Source: Brachionus plicatilis (lineage: Eukaryota; Rotifera; Eurotatoria; Ploima; Brachionidae). From it: 64,000 nt of DNA. Shown here in pieces: positions 24,691 through 36,951 of this stretch; the stretch's first letter is position 1, and every line of letters begins with the position of its first letter. The position numbers and the translations under genes were made by a program. Below the pieces are notes generated by a model, which did no database searches, was not told where the DNA came from, and saw only the letters and a program-made list of their open reading frames with translations. The stretch spans positions 286,915 through 350,914 of the forward strand of contig QEOQ01000451.1 in the NCBI GenBank assembly GCA_010279815.1, read 5' to 3'.

Positions 24691-27600
24691 TTGTAGATAT
24701 TGATATTGAGCAGAGTTTCGCAGAATCAGTATGTTGGTGACACAAAGAATGTATCAGTTTAGACAAGATGGTGCTGTTTGTAATTTGAAAAGTTTGTATT
24801 CTTTTGATAATAGTCTGCGTGAATAAGTTTTGAAAGTTTTGAAGAAAAAACTTAAATGATCATAATAATTTAAATTAATTTTTAAAATGGAGAAATAATG
24901 TTAAAAAAAATTGTCAACGCTGAAAATAATTAGTTCACAAATATAAATAATTAATTTTATTGTTTGTAAAAATTGAAGACCAATTCTCGAATGGATTGAA
25001 AATTTTTGAAACAAAGCGAAACTTTTGAGAAGATAAAATATTTCGACATTTTTCAAAATGTATCAATTTAACTAAGCAGATTACCTGCAGCTAGTCTTCT
25101 CAAGTAGTTTTATGCTTACAAAAAGGGCAATTAAGATAACGTTTTAATTTTAAGCTACCGACCCATTAAAAAACAAATAAATATTTTCTAACCCTATTAG
25201 ACAGGTAATTTAATCACGTATAAGAAAAATTTATTCAAGAACAAAAAGAAATGAACTAATTTAAATCAATATAATTTGGTATTAATTTACAGTAGAACAG
25301 AGATCAAAAAAAAACAAAGCGAACACAAAAAATTATTAAACTCAGCTTGATTTTGTGAACAAACAAAAATTAGCATTCTTTTGATTCTTGTTTATAATTA
25401 AAAATCACGTTTCATTGTAAAGGGCGAGAGTTTATTAATCATTAAATACACGCATACATAACCACACGCAGGTAGGATATAGTCATTGAGAGTTAAATGA
25501 TTAGCCGACTTAGGATCAAATAGTTGATATTGTGTTCAGGTAAATAAAGACTTGGTATGATAATCAACCTAATTGTTGAATAATTTAATTTAGCGAAAAA
25601 ATTCAATTAACTTTAGCTATGCAAATAAACTGTTTATGCTATTGTTTTGTTGCTAATGATCCAAATTGAGCCGGCCACATTGGCCTTTGATCAAATATGC
25701 TCATAGCTCACGCAGAGTATAAGGTCAAAGAGTTTTTTTTGTTATCTTTAAAAGGTAATCGCTTTAGATCTAATTTCAGATTAAATTTTTATTGTTCCAA
25801 ATTATCTTTTAATTAATGGCAATTAATGAAAAAATAAAGCAATTATTGATTTTTTTGTTGGTTGCTAATTAAGATTAATTAAATGATAGAATAGATTGAA
25901 TTTTAATTATAAAAGAAAAATTTCAAATTAATTACTAATTGAACAAATTAAAAAATCAATAAAAAAAAAAAACGCTTACAAAAATCATTACCTCTGTGAT
26001 TTGGAAAAAAAAATTTAAATATTTTAATTACTAATTTATTTACACTTAAATTTTGCAATTTTAAAAATTAAATTGATTAAAAAATTAAAAAGTTGAATTT
26101 TAAGCTCTTGATTATTTCCGAGTTTATTTTTCAATTAAAGTACCAAATGTGACAAAATTGGTCCGCATTTTCATTTTTCGAGTACATTTTGTTCGCTTAA
26201 AATTTACGCTTTATTAATTTCAAGGCTAATAAAATATTTCAATCAAGCAATTATTTTATTTTATTCGGCTGTAATTACAAGCTTAATCTCTATTTTCTTT
26301 GCCCTAGGCTATTTGTTTAAGTGTAATTGTGTGCACTAGAGTAATAAAATATTTTAAATATGCTATTGTTTATTATAAATTTGACTAGTAAAGATAATTA
26401 TTATCGATTTATGGATCAACTAAACTGAACAATTGACCGATCACGTTTTTTAATATTACTTTATGACACAACTCCTAAGTAACCGTGAAAGCTTTTATGA
26501 TATAACTTTGTGTCAAATCGATTCGTGTAAATATTTATTTATCTAAATGTTCGCTTCTATGACTATATGAAATAAAAAAATACATAAAATAAAAAATTAA
26601 AATCATAAAAAATATAATTAACTAAATTAATTTTTTTATTAAATATAAATATTAATTTATTTTCCATCAAATTTCATAAATATTTATCATCAAAAAAATT
26701 TACCATATCAACAATTTATTTTTTATTGTATTCTTATTTGATAAATAAGTCTTTAATTAATGAATTAGATTTTTGCCAAAAAATTAATACAATTAAAAAA
26801 ATAAAATTCTTAACAAAAATTAAACCAAGTCTATGATTTAAAAAATAAAATAATTAAAATGCTTCTCAAAGCATGGGTTAGACTCAAAATTTAATTTAAT
26901 TTAATTTTTTTTGTCAGAAGCTTGCCCTTCAATTTCAAGATTGCTACAATTAAATAATTCAATTTTTAAAGAAATTAAAAATTAACTAAATTTTATTTTT
27001 CATATTTGAATTACAGATTAATTTAAATTTTCAAAGGGAAGTTAAAATTATTTTTTCCTGCTAATTTTTCCATTAAAGAGTCTATTAACGCCTCTTTATT
27101 TTACTTTAGCCAAAAAATTGATTACTTGCTTTGGAACTAAAAAATCAATCGCATGCAGTTTATGCTTTTAAATAAATGAAAAAAATAACTAATTTTAGCT
27201 ATTAAGTTGTCAAAATAACATCTAATATACACTGCATTTCACTTAAATCACTTTATATTAACCTTGTTTAAAAATATTACAATTAATACCAAAATAATCG
27301 AATTTTAGTGGAAAAAATTCCAATTAATATCCCTAGAATCCTTTAGTTTTAAATTTTATTTATGATCTGCTTGATAAATAAAAGCCATCAATATAGTTTA
27401 ATTTTTTAATTTTAATAAAAGTATATAAAAGTGCTATGAAATTGTTATTGGGTCTCAATTTTAACCCTAAAAATAAAAAGCTTTCAAAAATCAATGAAAA
27501 AAGTTGAAAATAAATTAAAATAAAAAATAAACAGCAATTTTGCTTGATTTTTTTTCTTCTTTGAATCATTCTGATTTCCTTTCTATTATCAATTTTATCA

Positions 27601-28543
27601 ACATAAGTGAAGTTTATCTTTTTAGTTATGCCATTTGTGTAAGTCCCAGGATGTTCCTAAACTAATTTTAAAATAAAATAAATGTATTTGGTAATTTTAC
27701 AAAATTAGTCATAATAAGCATAATAAGTCTTGTGGAAATTTAGTAACTTAAATGTAATGTTATCATTAGGACCCTCTGTTTAATCTCGTGTTAAAAATGT
27801 TGGAGCAGCTTTTTATGCTTCTTGAAAGAGTTAACTTAGCCAACTTTTCACAATAATGTTACTAAATCACAAAGGCTTTTAAATATGTTTTCTGTTGGGC
27901 CTCACTTTTAAAAATAAAAATCAAAAGGCACAATATTTTTTTATTATTTATTGATCAAGTGGATTTTTTGGATGCGATCCACTAAAGAAAAGTTCATTGT
28001 TCGAAATCTTTTATTTTAAACTAGAGATCGCTGAAAAATTTTAAATTATTTAAGTGAAAATAAAAATAAAACAAAAAAAAACATTTTGGGAATAAAATTT
28101 ATTTTTAAAAATAATGCTTTTTTTGTATTAATTACTAATTGCTATTCTCGATGGTAAGCAAAATTGTTCCAAAAATACTAAATTAAAAAAAAAACCAAAA
28201 CCAAAGGTTTTAATGAATATATATGATTTATTTAGAAAAATTTACAAATAAAAAAAAATCAAGCAAATAAATTCAAAAAGTTAGCCAAACTAATTTTTTA
28301 AAAGTAAAAGAAAAAAAGTAGATAAAGCTACATGCAATAAATTATACAATCAAAATTGACATTATAAAAAATGTACTTGAAATATTAAATTCTGGCAAAA
28401 TTTTTCAACAACAAAAAATCTTTTGTTTTTAGATAAGTTATAGGCAATAACAATAGACAATTTTAAGCAGCAGCACAAAATAGCTGAACAGTTCTTTAAA
28501 CATTTAAAAAAAAAAAAAAAAAATTGTGATCACTTTGTGCTTT
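24691..28543. other. Gene-poor DNA downstream of the homeobox gene
   Basis: No supported gene. A slightly less A+T-biased stretch around 25430-25760 and 26200-26530 contains isolated transcription-factor-like words (for example CTTTGATC and AAGGTCA), but nothing that rises clearly above chance. The homeobox 3' UTR presumably occupies the last part; a poly-A run (poly-T on the gene strand) lies at about 28506-28523. Confidence 0.4.
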
Positions 28544-29395
28544 TTAAACATTGACACTCTTTAGATGATGTGCACTAGATTGATTAGTTTGACTCAAATT
28601 CTCGTTTGACACTGAACTTGCAGTAGAGGACGGCGAAGGCGACGGATACGGAGACATAAAGCCAGACATCTCTTTTTTGGAATCCTTGCTATTCATGCCA
28701 GTGATGGCCGCCTGCATGTTGGCGGCCGCCATCACCTGGGACAGCAACATTGGATTGATGTTGTAAGCGGCGGCCGCCGCTGCTGCCGCCAAATATGGAT
28801 TGTGGAACATGGTGTTGTACTCATTTAATTGTGGCTTGGCGTTTTTGGGTACCGGGTGCATGACTGGGTTGTTTGGCGGGACGAACGTTTTGATATTGTT
28901 GGGCGAAATTTGACTTTTGTCCGGAAAAAAAGACGGACTTGATCTGGAGTCATTGGAGCTGGGCGAAGAAGAAGAATTGGTCTTTTCGCGCTTGCGCCAC
29001 TTGGCCCGCCTGTTCTGGAACCAAACCTGGACTCGGGCCTCGCTCAAGTCGAGACTCATGGCCAGCTCTTCGCGGGTGAACACGTCCGGGTACTGGGTTT
29101 TTTCAAAGGCCCGCTCCAGCTGATGCAGCTGAAACGTGGTGAACGTGGTTCTGGATCGTCTGACTTTGCGCGACGGCCTCCCGTCCGCGTCTGTCTCAAT
29201 GTCATAGTCCTCTTCGTTTTCGTCACTGTAGTGCTCGTCGTTCTCGTGGCATTTGGCGGACTCGGGCGTGCACGCCCGGTGCCCTATGTGGCTTGGCGAT
29301 GCTGTGTGTGTGCCCATGGTGTCACTTGTTTTGACCGATAGGAGACTGTCGATGTCAAAACAAGACTTTTTGGTCACGCTGCCAATTTGATCCAT
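28544..29395 (-). CDS. hbn: Homeobrain-like paired-class homeodomain transcription factor, single exon, 283 aa
   Basis: Sequence-specific nuclear DNA-binding protein; homeobrain acts in anterior neural patterning in insects and other invertebrates. The first ATG is at 29395-29393 (MDQIGSV); the frame is open further upstream but without an ATG. An eh1/octapeptide-like FDIDSLLS sits at residues 13-20, then an acidic region (52-71). The homeodomain is at about 78-137, beginning in [20 protein letters not shown] and ending [14 protein letters not shown]. Gln at homeodomain position 50 (residue 127) and the [20 protein letters not shown] signature match homeobrain better than Arx, Alx or Rx. Ser-rich and Pro-rich stretches and an eight-residue poly-Ala tract (203-210) follow; no OAR motif is seen. 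There is no intron inside the homeodomain. It is far more G+C-rich than its surroundings. Ortholog call is from memory of the family. Confidence 0.88.
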   Translation of the reverse strand: MDQIGSVTKKSCFDIDSLLSVKTSDTMGTHTASPSHIGHRACTPESAKCHENDEHYSDENEEDYDIETDADGRPSRKVRRSRTTFTTFQLHQLERAFEKTQYPDVFTREELAMSLDLSEARVQVWFQNRRAKWRKREKTNSSSSPSSNDSRSSPSFFPDKSQISPNNIKTFVPPNNPVMHPVPKNAKPQLNEYNTMFHNPYLAAAAAAAAYNINPMLLSQVMAAANMQAAITGMNSKDSKKEMSGFMSPYPSPSPSSTASSVSNENLSQTNQSSAHHLKSVNV

Positions 29396-30099
29396 GTCTT
29401 TTATATTTTGTTGTTTTAATTTTAGTTTAACTCTAATTAGTAACAAAACAAAAAACAATAAATAAAATTTTATTTTTTTGTTTAATGATTTTCGTTGTGG
29501 TGGTTAATTTACACTAAAATATAAAGGTAAGAAACACGAAATGAGAATGTATGATAAAAATATGATTGGGCACAAGGCGGAGCTAGCAAAATCAATCAAT
29601 CAATTTAGCTAATTAAATTAATAGTCCATTTTTTTCTCTTTTTTTTTTTTGTTTTCGAAATTAATTAGAAATCTCGAAAAAAATGGGATGGCGAATAATT
29701 ACTAATTAAATCTTTAATTTAAACAACCAATAAATTTGGCAGTAGATGAATTTAGTTAAATGAAATTTGTTCAGGTAGTGGTTGTAGTAGTAGTAGTCAA
29801 TTATCAAATTGTTTTATTGTTAAAATAAAAAAAAAAAAATAAAAATAAAAAATTTGTTATTGTTGTTGTTCTTGTCACTAATTAACTATCTCGAATAGAA
29901 ATTCAACTCGCAATTCAAAGTCCCTAAATCAAAAATTAATTATCCTGATTTCAAATTATTAAATACAAATTGCTTTTAATATCCGATTTTTTAATTTCAT
30001 TTTTATTAGAATTTTAATTTGGTTTTCTAAATGAGGAAATATGCCGATATTTAATATGTATCGCGTTTATTTATTTCTATTTCCCTTTCTATTTGTTCT
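29396..30099. other. Proximal upstream region of hbn
   Basis: A+T-rich, with CTAATTAAATT-like homeodomain words and short simple repeats: (TAG) units near 29782-29796, poly-A near 29827-29840, (TTG) near 29856-29870. Presumed 5' UTR and promoter of hbn. Confidence 0.4.
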
Positions 30100-30620
30100 A
30101 GCCACTTTTTGCGTCAATTAATAATTTAATTAGTCTCAGCCAAAAAGGCAGCGTGCCTGGCCTAGCCTGTGAATGGATGTCACAACAATTAGATTGTTGT
30201 GCCAACCGGGCGGTCACTTTCAAAGCGCTCACTTTATCTAATCGGATTTCAGCCTAATTAATAATCTAGACACACTTAAATGATCTTAAGTATTACAAAT
30301 CGCTCATTCACAATTGTCATGCACGAAAATATGCACTTAAGATTACAATTCTTTTCATTTTGCCACCGCTGACACTTAAGCTTGCCATTTAAAGCAAAGA
30401 GTAATTAATTACGTATTCTTAATTTAGATATATGTTTCCTTGACCAACCAGCATGGTCTCTCCAAGTCACTATAATCTCTCAATTGATTGCCTAACTTGC
30501 TACGATATACCTCTCAATTGTCACAATTGGAAATTAATCTCTACCTTATTTGCTGTCTTATCGCTCGCTTCTCCATTCAATTCCTTACTTGCTACTGACT
30601 ACCTGGCTTGTGATAATTAA
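30100..30620. promoter_or_regulatory. Candidate cis-regulatory region upstream of hbn
   Basis: A non-coding island of visibly higher complexity and G+C than its flanks, about 0.7-1.2 kb upstream of the hbn start. It holds three CACTTAA heptamers within 107 bp (30273, 30334, 30373), the core recognised by NK2-class homeodomains. It also has several TAATTA/TTAATTA homeodomain words (about 30117-30131, 30255-30261, 30402-30411) and repeated CTCAATTG/CACAATTG words. No frame is open. The enhancer role is inference from composition, motif clustering and position. Confidence 0.4.
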
Positions 30621-31154
30621 GTTTGATCTATGTTGTTTTTTTTTTTCTAAAAAATAAACTGACATAGGCTTAAGGTAGTGTTTTCTTATTTAAGCAACTA
30701 GACTTGATGACTTTATCGCTTAAGACTGGGACGATTTGAAAAGTCACGCAAATTATATCAAACTAAAGATTGTGCCGTCAAATTAGACCTGAAGATAAGA
30801 TTTAGCAAAAAAAAAATTTTTTGTCGAAAAGAAAGTACTGTGTCATGTGAAATATTATGGCTGATTTGAAAAAAAAATGAATGTGTTTATTTTCATTATT
30901 CACTAAAATGGAAGTCAAATTTAATTGAATTTTTTTTTTTTTTTAAATAAATAAAATTTCAATTTTAAAATTGACACTTTATTTTTCTAATTTTGATGAA
31001 AAAATATAAAATCTAAAAAAATAGCCCATCGTTTTTACTATTTTTTTTAAGCTTACATCATTTCTTTAATATACATAATTGTACAAATGGTTCTCTTTTC
31101 TATCCAAAGTTTGTTCAATTTTCAACAAATTATTAGCAATTTATTTGTTATATA

Positions 31155-31217
31155 TCAAATTGAACATCACAATTATTTTTGAATGATATTTAAAAATAAT
31201 TGTGATGTTCAATTTGA
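31155..31217. repeat. Perfect 26-bp-arm hairpin
   Basis: Arms 31155-31180 and 31192-31217 are perfect reverse complements around an 11-nt loop. A direct repeat of a partly related word (TTTATGTCAC..GATTATG..TCGA) occurs at about 31230-31265 and 31380-31410, so this is probably a small repeat cluster. Confidence 0.85.
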
Positions 31218-31741
31218 CTTTTAGCCTTTCCTTTATGTCACATGATTATGTTTTTCGAAAAATCTTATAAAATTTAAATAAACTTGAAAAGAATGAAAGG
31301 TAGAATTTTTTGACTATTTATTTGAAACCACTTTTAAAAAATAAAAACTCCAGTCACTTAAATTAATAGCAATCAAGTCTTTCTTTATGTCACTGGATTA
31401 TGATTATCGACAAATCTTTAAAAATTTAAAAAATAAAAATAATAAAATACGCTAGAATAAAATTTATAGTATAACTTTGTATGACCACTTAAGAATCTTT
31501 AGTTGGGTTTCCTTTAAAAAAATGTATTTTAAATAATAATTAATCACTAAAATTAATAGAAAATTTTGCAAGGATTAATATTTTTAATAAAAATTTTAAA
31601 TTTTTTTAAACTTTAATTTTGTTTATAACAAATAATTGAATAAAATGAATTTAGAAGCCAGGTGATAAAAATGGAAATTTTTATCTTAAAGTGACATGGT
31701 ATGATAAGATTTGTAAAATAAAGGGAGTGGATTATTTTTGT

Positions 31742-32639
31742 TCATAGACTGTTTGAAAAAAAAATCAATGCAAATATTTGTCTTATTGAGAATGAAGAGG
31801 CGCGCGTCTGACCGCTAAGGGAATACCATTGCTGACAAAGTAATCTAATTTTGGCCATATCAAATGAAGAAAACAAAATTAGAAGAATATAATCAAATAA
31901 AATCTGATACTCATTTGGGCCCACTTGAGCATTTTTTATTAATTTGTATTTACCTTTAAAAAAGAAATCAATCATTCGATCTTGGAGGAGAATGTCTATA
32001 CTATAAATTGGAGTGAAGAATGCACTTGAAATAACTGAGATTCCAGTTAATTGGCAAACTCTTGAAACAGAGTTTAAATAGGAAAATAATTCAGTGAAAT
32101 GAATCAGTTGTTTACCAGTGGTTTTATAGAATATATTGGACCAAAAGTTATTTATTTATGCTTAATAACTGGAATCAATAAAATATCATAAATAAAGGAT
32201 GTTAAAGCCAAAATCGAAGATATTCTTTATTTCTGATTTAAATTAAAAATTAGAAGAAAAAATGCTGAATTGAATTTCCAACAATTTGGTACTTTGTTTA
32301 TTAAAACAAAAAATATTTCACAAAGGAAATATAAAATTTCACTTTTTTTTGTTTCAATAAAAAATATTTATTATTTCATCGAGTGCAATTCAATTCACGT
32401 TATTTCAATTTGTTTTATTAAGTGATGTGGAAGTGAATAAAAAGGAAAATAGAAATAATAACAAACTTTACCAAATTTAATTTTAACATAGGTATCTAAA
32501 ATTTTAATTAATGGAAAAAAATAGCTTGGTATTAGCAACAATACTGAAGAGTCTGGCTCGAAAGCAATTAATTTTCTTAAAATAATCAAATTTAAAAACG
32601 CTATTCCAATATCCTGGCAAGATTGTATTTTATTGTTCT
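31742..32639 (-). CDS. Probable exons of an unidentified multi-pass membrane protein (partial or decayed)
   Basis: On the minus strand, 31742-32157 is open for about 138 codons, very unlikely by chance at this base composition. A second frame at 32472-32639 has a good acceptor (poly-T then AAG at 32640) and donor (GTAAAG). The predicted peptides are hydrophobic, e.g. SSVLLLIPSYFFPLIKILD upstream and ISVISSAFFTPIYSIDILL, then FDMAKIRLLCQQWYSLSGQT. The two can be joined in frame through an acceptor at about 32058. The second ends with a stop at 31742. No start codon or upstream exon was found. There is faint resemblance to CLPTM1-type membrane proteins, but the segments are in the wrong order for that family, so I leave it unnamed. 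It could be a rearranged pseudogene. Confidence 0.45.
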
Positions 32640-34820
32640 CTTAAAAAAAAACAAAATCTCTAATTGTCTTTTAAAATGGAATTCGAAAATTATTTTTAAA
32701 TTCGACTAGATTTAAAAATTAATTTGTTAATTTTTTTTTCTTATATAGATTAGGTTTTTTCTCGAAATTTATTGGTGTAGGAGATGTTTAAATATTTAGC
32801 CAAAATTTGAGAATTATTTCTTAAAAGCTATATCATAAAAGGAAATAATCTTTAAATATTTTGACAAAATTTTAATCAACTAGAACTGTAAGCTCAAATT
32901 TAGCAAAAAATTGTTCTGTTTGAACCCTCCAAAATTTTTCTCCTCTAAAAATAAATAATCTAAAACGAGATTTTAGCTAAAAATTAAACTCAAGTTAATG
33001 AAAATTCGATTACATATGACGTTATCTTGGAATCTTGAAAGAAAATATTTAAATCTCATTGAAATTAAATTAATAAAATTTTAAAAATTATTTAATGCCA
33101 AAAAATAGTCGGTGTTAAAACCCAATAATTAATCCCACAAACACCCATGCAATATAAATATCAAAATTATTGGATTTTTTAATTGTTTAAATTCCTCGAA
33201 AATAATAATAATTATCGATTTAAAAAAAAAACAAGCTATATAAAATTCAAAGAGATATAATTTTTATTAAAAGAGATGAACACATTATATTCTAGGTTTT
33301 AATAAGAGACTTTTTCATAGCGATTTTTGACAATAAAAAATTTAATTCTATGCCCATGATAAATGCAATTATATGAGAGAGACTGAAAGATCAATTCTTG
33401 TTTTTTAATTATTTGGGACATTATTTTTTCATTGTTTTTCTAATTGCTTCAAGCTCATTAAACATTTGGAGGAGTTTTATTTCAACAATAATTTGTATCA
33501 TCTTTAATTTAATAAATATTTAACAATCAAGTTCAATTAAAATTTTAATTCGCTTGGTAGTCTTGGCTTAGAAAATAGTCCATAAAAAATTCACTTTATA
33601 CCATAAATAAATATAGAAATAAATTCAAGTGTTATTAATTTATGTTTGCTTTTGAAGAGAATTATTGGCATGCAATCCATATATTCTGTGTAATTAAATT
33701 CTTAGCTGAACACATATAGTGTACTTTGGTCTTCTTAGTAATAAAATAACTCATTAATAAATAATTAACTGATCAATCTGTATAAAATGTTTACTCAAGA
33801 GCTTTGCTTCTCATAGAGGTGAAACAAACAGTGGCCAAGCATCATGGGAGAGAAGTAAATATTTTAAAGTAGATGAACAAAACCTTAATGTTTATGTCAA
33901 GTGGTTTTTATTTTCTTTTATTGATTAGAAAATTGTTCGATTTATTTCTCTGGGCGATATTGACGTTTCCAAATTATCAATTAAAATTTGAAGAAATTTT
34001 GAGAATTTCTTAATCGATAGTATTCGCATCCTTTACTCTTTTTTTTCAAATTACTGTATTTGTGTCCGAATTTTATAAAAGTTTTAATTTTTCAAAAGCT
34101 CAAGGAAAGTGGTGCCAATCTGCAAATTTTAATCACAACCTAGCAAACTAAACAAACCATTATAACACTTAATATTGATACATTATAATTGCACTTAAAT
34201 ATCAAATATCTTTAATCTATTATACCCTTGTGCTTGTAATTAAAATTGTTTACACTAGCTAAAATTTACACTATAAAATATTTGGGTTAACTGCATGTTA
34301 ATGTACTTTTTGTTTAAACTAGGAAATAATTAAACAAAATTATTTTACATTTTGTAAATTTGTTTAATTAAAGGTTCTTTGCTTTACAGATGTGGAACAA
34401 AAAAATTCAAATGTTATTAAACAATTTAAAATAAATAAAAAATATTGTTAATCAAGCTATTAAAATAAACATGAAATAAAAATCAATTAAAAAATAATAC
34501 TAAAGATTTTAAAATATCTGATTAATAATAGTTTAAATCGAAATGTTTGTCAAAAAATAAAATCCATTTTAGTCACTTGACTTGAAGTATGATTCATTCA
34601 ACAAATAGAATGTTAAAATTGATTTAATCAAAACAATCAGTTTAATTTCGAAAAATGAAAATAAAAATTTAAACTATATTAATTTTGAAAATTTTTATAA
34701 TCAATTCTTACAAAATATTTGAATTATTTTCAACCATTAAATTTTTGCAAGTGAGAAAATTGTCTTCAAAACACTTTTCATATTGTTAATTGTAAATTAT
34801 TAAATAGAGGAAAGATATTG
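32640..34820. other. A+T-rich DNA, no gene found
   Basis: Searched on both strands for upstream exons of the preceding minus-strand candidate; none could be supported. No repeat or RNA gene seen. Confidence 0.4.
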
Positions 34821-35075
34821 AATAACTTTTTTTCTAAATGTTTAAACTTAATTCTGTAAATGCAACTTAGTGCAACATTCAAAGTTGCATCAAATATCAA
34901 GGTCTGCTAAATTTGCAGAGTTTAGCAGAAATCAAATTTCAATAAAATCGAGCGTAGTGCATTTTGCAGAGATTTTGCACATCATTAGCAGACTTTTACA
35001 GTTGATGCAACTTTGAATGTTGCACCATTCTGCATTCACAGAATTAATTTTAAACTTTTAGAAAAAAAGTTATTT
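34821..35075. mobile_element. Fold-back/MITE-like element, arms about 95-100 bp
   Basis: The left arm from 34821 (AATAACTTTTTTTCTAAATG) pairs with the right arm ending at 35075. Shared inner blocks include GTGCAACATTCAAAGTTGCATC and GTCTGCTAA. No frame. A clear target duplication is not visible. The inner part is rich in TGCAGAG/TGCAAAA words that also occur in the repeats near 45.1 kb. Confidence 0.75.
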
Positions 35076-36525
35076 AATTTTTTTTAACTTTGTTCTGTTC
35101 TTTTGTACTGAATTTCACAAAACCATAATTGCAAATGTTTGAATATCTAAAAAGATAAATAAAAATCAAATTTAATCTACCACTTTCTTTTCGATGGTAT
35201 AAATTTAATTTATTAAAAAAAAAGGAAAACAGTAACTAAAAATATGGACTGACAAGGTTATTAAACCAACTCTGAATTGGTTGAATTTTTGACTTTGACT
35301 GGTTGATAAATTAATTTAACTAAAAAGATTAGATAACATAATGTACATATCAGACAAGAAAATGATTTTCTTTAAGAAATACTTTCACAATTTTTGCGGA
35401 ATAGTAAGCTTCTTAGTAATTTTCATAATAAAAAATTCAGTTCAGTCTAATGATCGTCTAAATAATTAATCACCAAATTAATATTCAAATTTTAAAATCT
35501 ATTTTGATTAAAATTATTTTAATATTTTTTTTTAATAAATCCATATCTATATTATTTTCGAGTTTATATCATTATTTATATATTATGGAAAATTAAAACA
35601 AATATGCTTTGAATGAAAAGATAATAAAACAATATGAATTTTAGTCAAAATATATTTCAGAAATATTTATCATTTAAAATAGATGACTTTCAACAATTTT
35701 GATTTTTATAAATAATGATAACATTTAACAAAAATTTGTCTAACCGGTCAAATGTTTCTGAAACAAATTCTCAAAAAGAATGATTAACTTAGAAAATATT
35801 TTAAATTTTGTCGAAAAAAAAATAAAAATTTGGATCCACTTTTAAATTTAATAAATAGTTTGAAAAATTAAGAATTTTAACAAAAATATGCAGTTATTAA
35901 ATAATTTTAGCCAATTTTATTACAATTTTACAATTAACTATTTAAATCAAATTATTAAGTGAGTTATAAGAAATAATTTTTACATGAAAAAAGTTAATTA
36001 TTTTTCATATTTTGATGTCTCACTAATAATCGTAATCCTGAATGCGGCATCATTTTATTCATTCAAATTTGTCAAAATTTTCTCTACCAATAATAAAACT
36101 ATTGATTCAGCTTATTCAAGACTATTGTCAGAATTAAGAATAAATAAATTTTTCAAAATTTCGATATTAAAATTAATTCTTTCTAGAGGTTTTCGACTAA
36201 AAATTTTTTATATTGTTTATTTTATAAAAGTAAATAGTTGTGAAAAAAAACTTTTTTTTTTCAAAAAAGGTTTTTAAGATTCTAAAACTAAGCAGTAAAG
36301 TTTTAAAATTTTCAAGTATCTTGTGATTTATTTTAAATATTTTTTATAAGATTATGTCAAAATTAAATAAATTTAAATTTAGAGTTATCTTAAATGATTG
36401 AATTCAAAAAATTGTTAATACTAAATTTTATTCAAACATTATCTCGAGTCATAACATAAAGATTAACAACAGCATATTAGTCTAATAAATTTATTTACAA
36501 AACATTGATAATTTTCTTCTTAAAT
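35076..36525. other. A+T-rich intergenic DNA
   Basis: A 97-codon plus-strand frame (35984-36277) starting with ATG exists but has low-complexity, Lys/Phe/Ile-rich composition and no recognisable feature; I do not call it a gene. The end holds the 3' UTR of NCBP2. Confidence 0.4.
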
Positions 36526-36951
36526 TTATTGTCTACCTGGATCAAATTCTTTTCTATACTCATCTCGGACTTGGCCGCCAGATTTACCTCTGCCATATTG
36601 GCGTCCCTCGATAAATCCAGCATCCCAATCTGTTCTGATGAGTCGATCATCCAATCTTGTACCATTTATATATCTCATGCAATTTTCGGCATCGGCCCGC
36701 GTATAATATTCGACAAAGCAAAATCCGCATGGAGTTTTCTTGTTCCGATCAAGACCCATGATTATACGCTTTACATCTCCAGCACGACTAAACAACTCAT
36801 GAATCTGCTCCTCTGTTGTATAAAACGATAAATTACCCACATAAAGAGTATTGCTCTGAGACAATAAGCGTTCTTGTTCTGATCTCGTGCCTTTAAATTT
36901 TTGGTCTCGATATGCACTGATACTGATTGCATTTTGACCAAAATATGCCAT
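36526..36951 (-). CDS. NCBP2: Nuclear cap-binding protein subunit 2 (CBP20), single exon, 141 aa
   Basis: Small subunit of the nuclear cap-binding complex. It binds the m7G cap of nascent Pol II transcripts together with CBP80 and supports splicing, 3' processing and export. One RRM spans about residues 35-110: RNP2 LYVGNLSFY and RNP1 CGFCFVEYY are intact. The flanking cap-stacking and arginine-rich regions are present (YRDQKFKGT near the N-terminus; [18 protein letters not shown] and [19 protein letters not shown] at the C-terminal side). The protein is about 15 residues shorter than the human one, lacking the short Gly-rich tail. It is uninterrupted, whereas most neighbours have introns; an old retrocopy or plain intron loss would both fit. 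The coding sequence looks intact. Confidence 0.96.
   Translation of the reverse strand: MAYFGQNAISISAYRDQKFKGTRSEQERLLSQSNTLYVGNLSFYTTEEQIHELFSRAGDVKRIIMGLDRNKKTPCGFCFVEYYTRADAENCMRYINGTRLDDRLIRTDWDAGFIEGRQYGRGKSGGQVRDEYRKEFDPGRQ

Noticed and set aside
24690..26530. Enhancer call in the 3' flank of hbn from isolated TCF- and nuclear-receptor-like words
   Set aside because: Single motif matches in several kilobases are expected by chance; no clustering comparable to 30100-30620.
27360..27569. 69-codon minus-strand hydrophobic frame
   Set aside because: Poly-Phe/Ile/Leu composition from A+T-rich DNA; no supporting exon boundaries.
29123..29341. Plus-strand frames opposite the homeobox gene
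   Set aside because: Shadows of the G+C-rich hbn coding sequence on the other strand.
31742..32639. Naming the hidden exons as CLPTM1-family
   Set aside because: Local resemblance only, and the two segments occur in the opposite order to that family; not enough to name.
35984..36277. 97-codon plus-strand frame with ATG
   Set aside because: Composition is dominated by Lys, Phe, Ile and Asn as expected from A+T-rich noise; no splice structure, signal or family resemblance.
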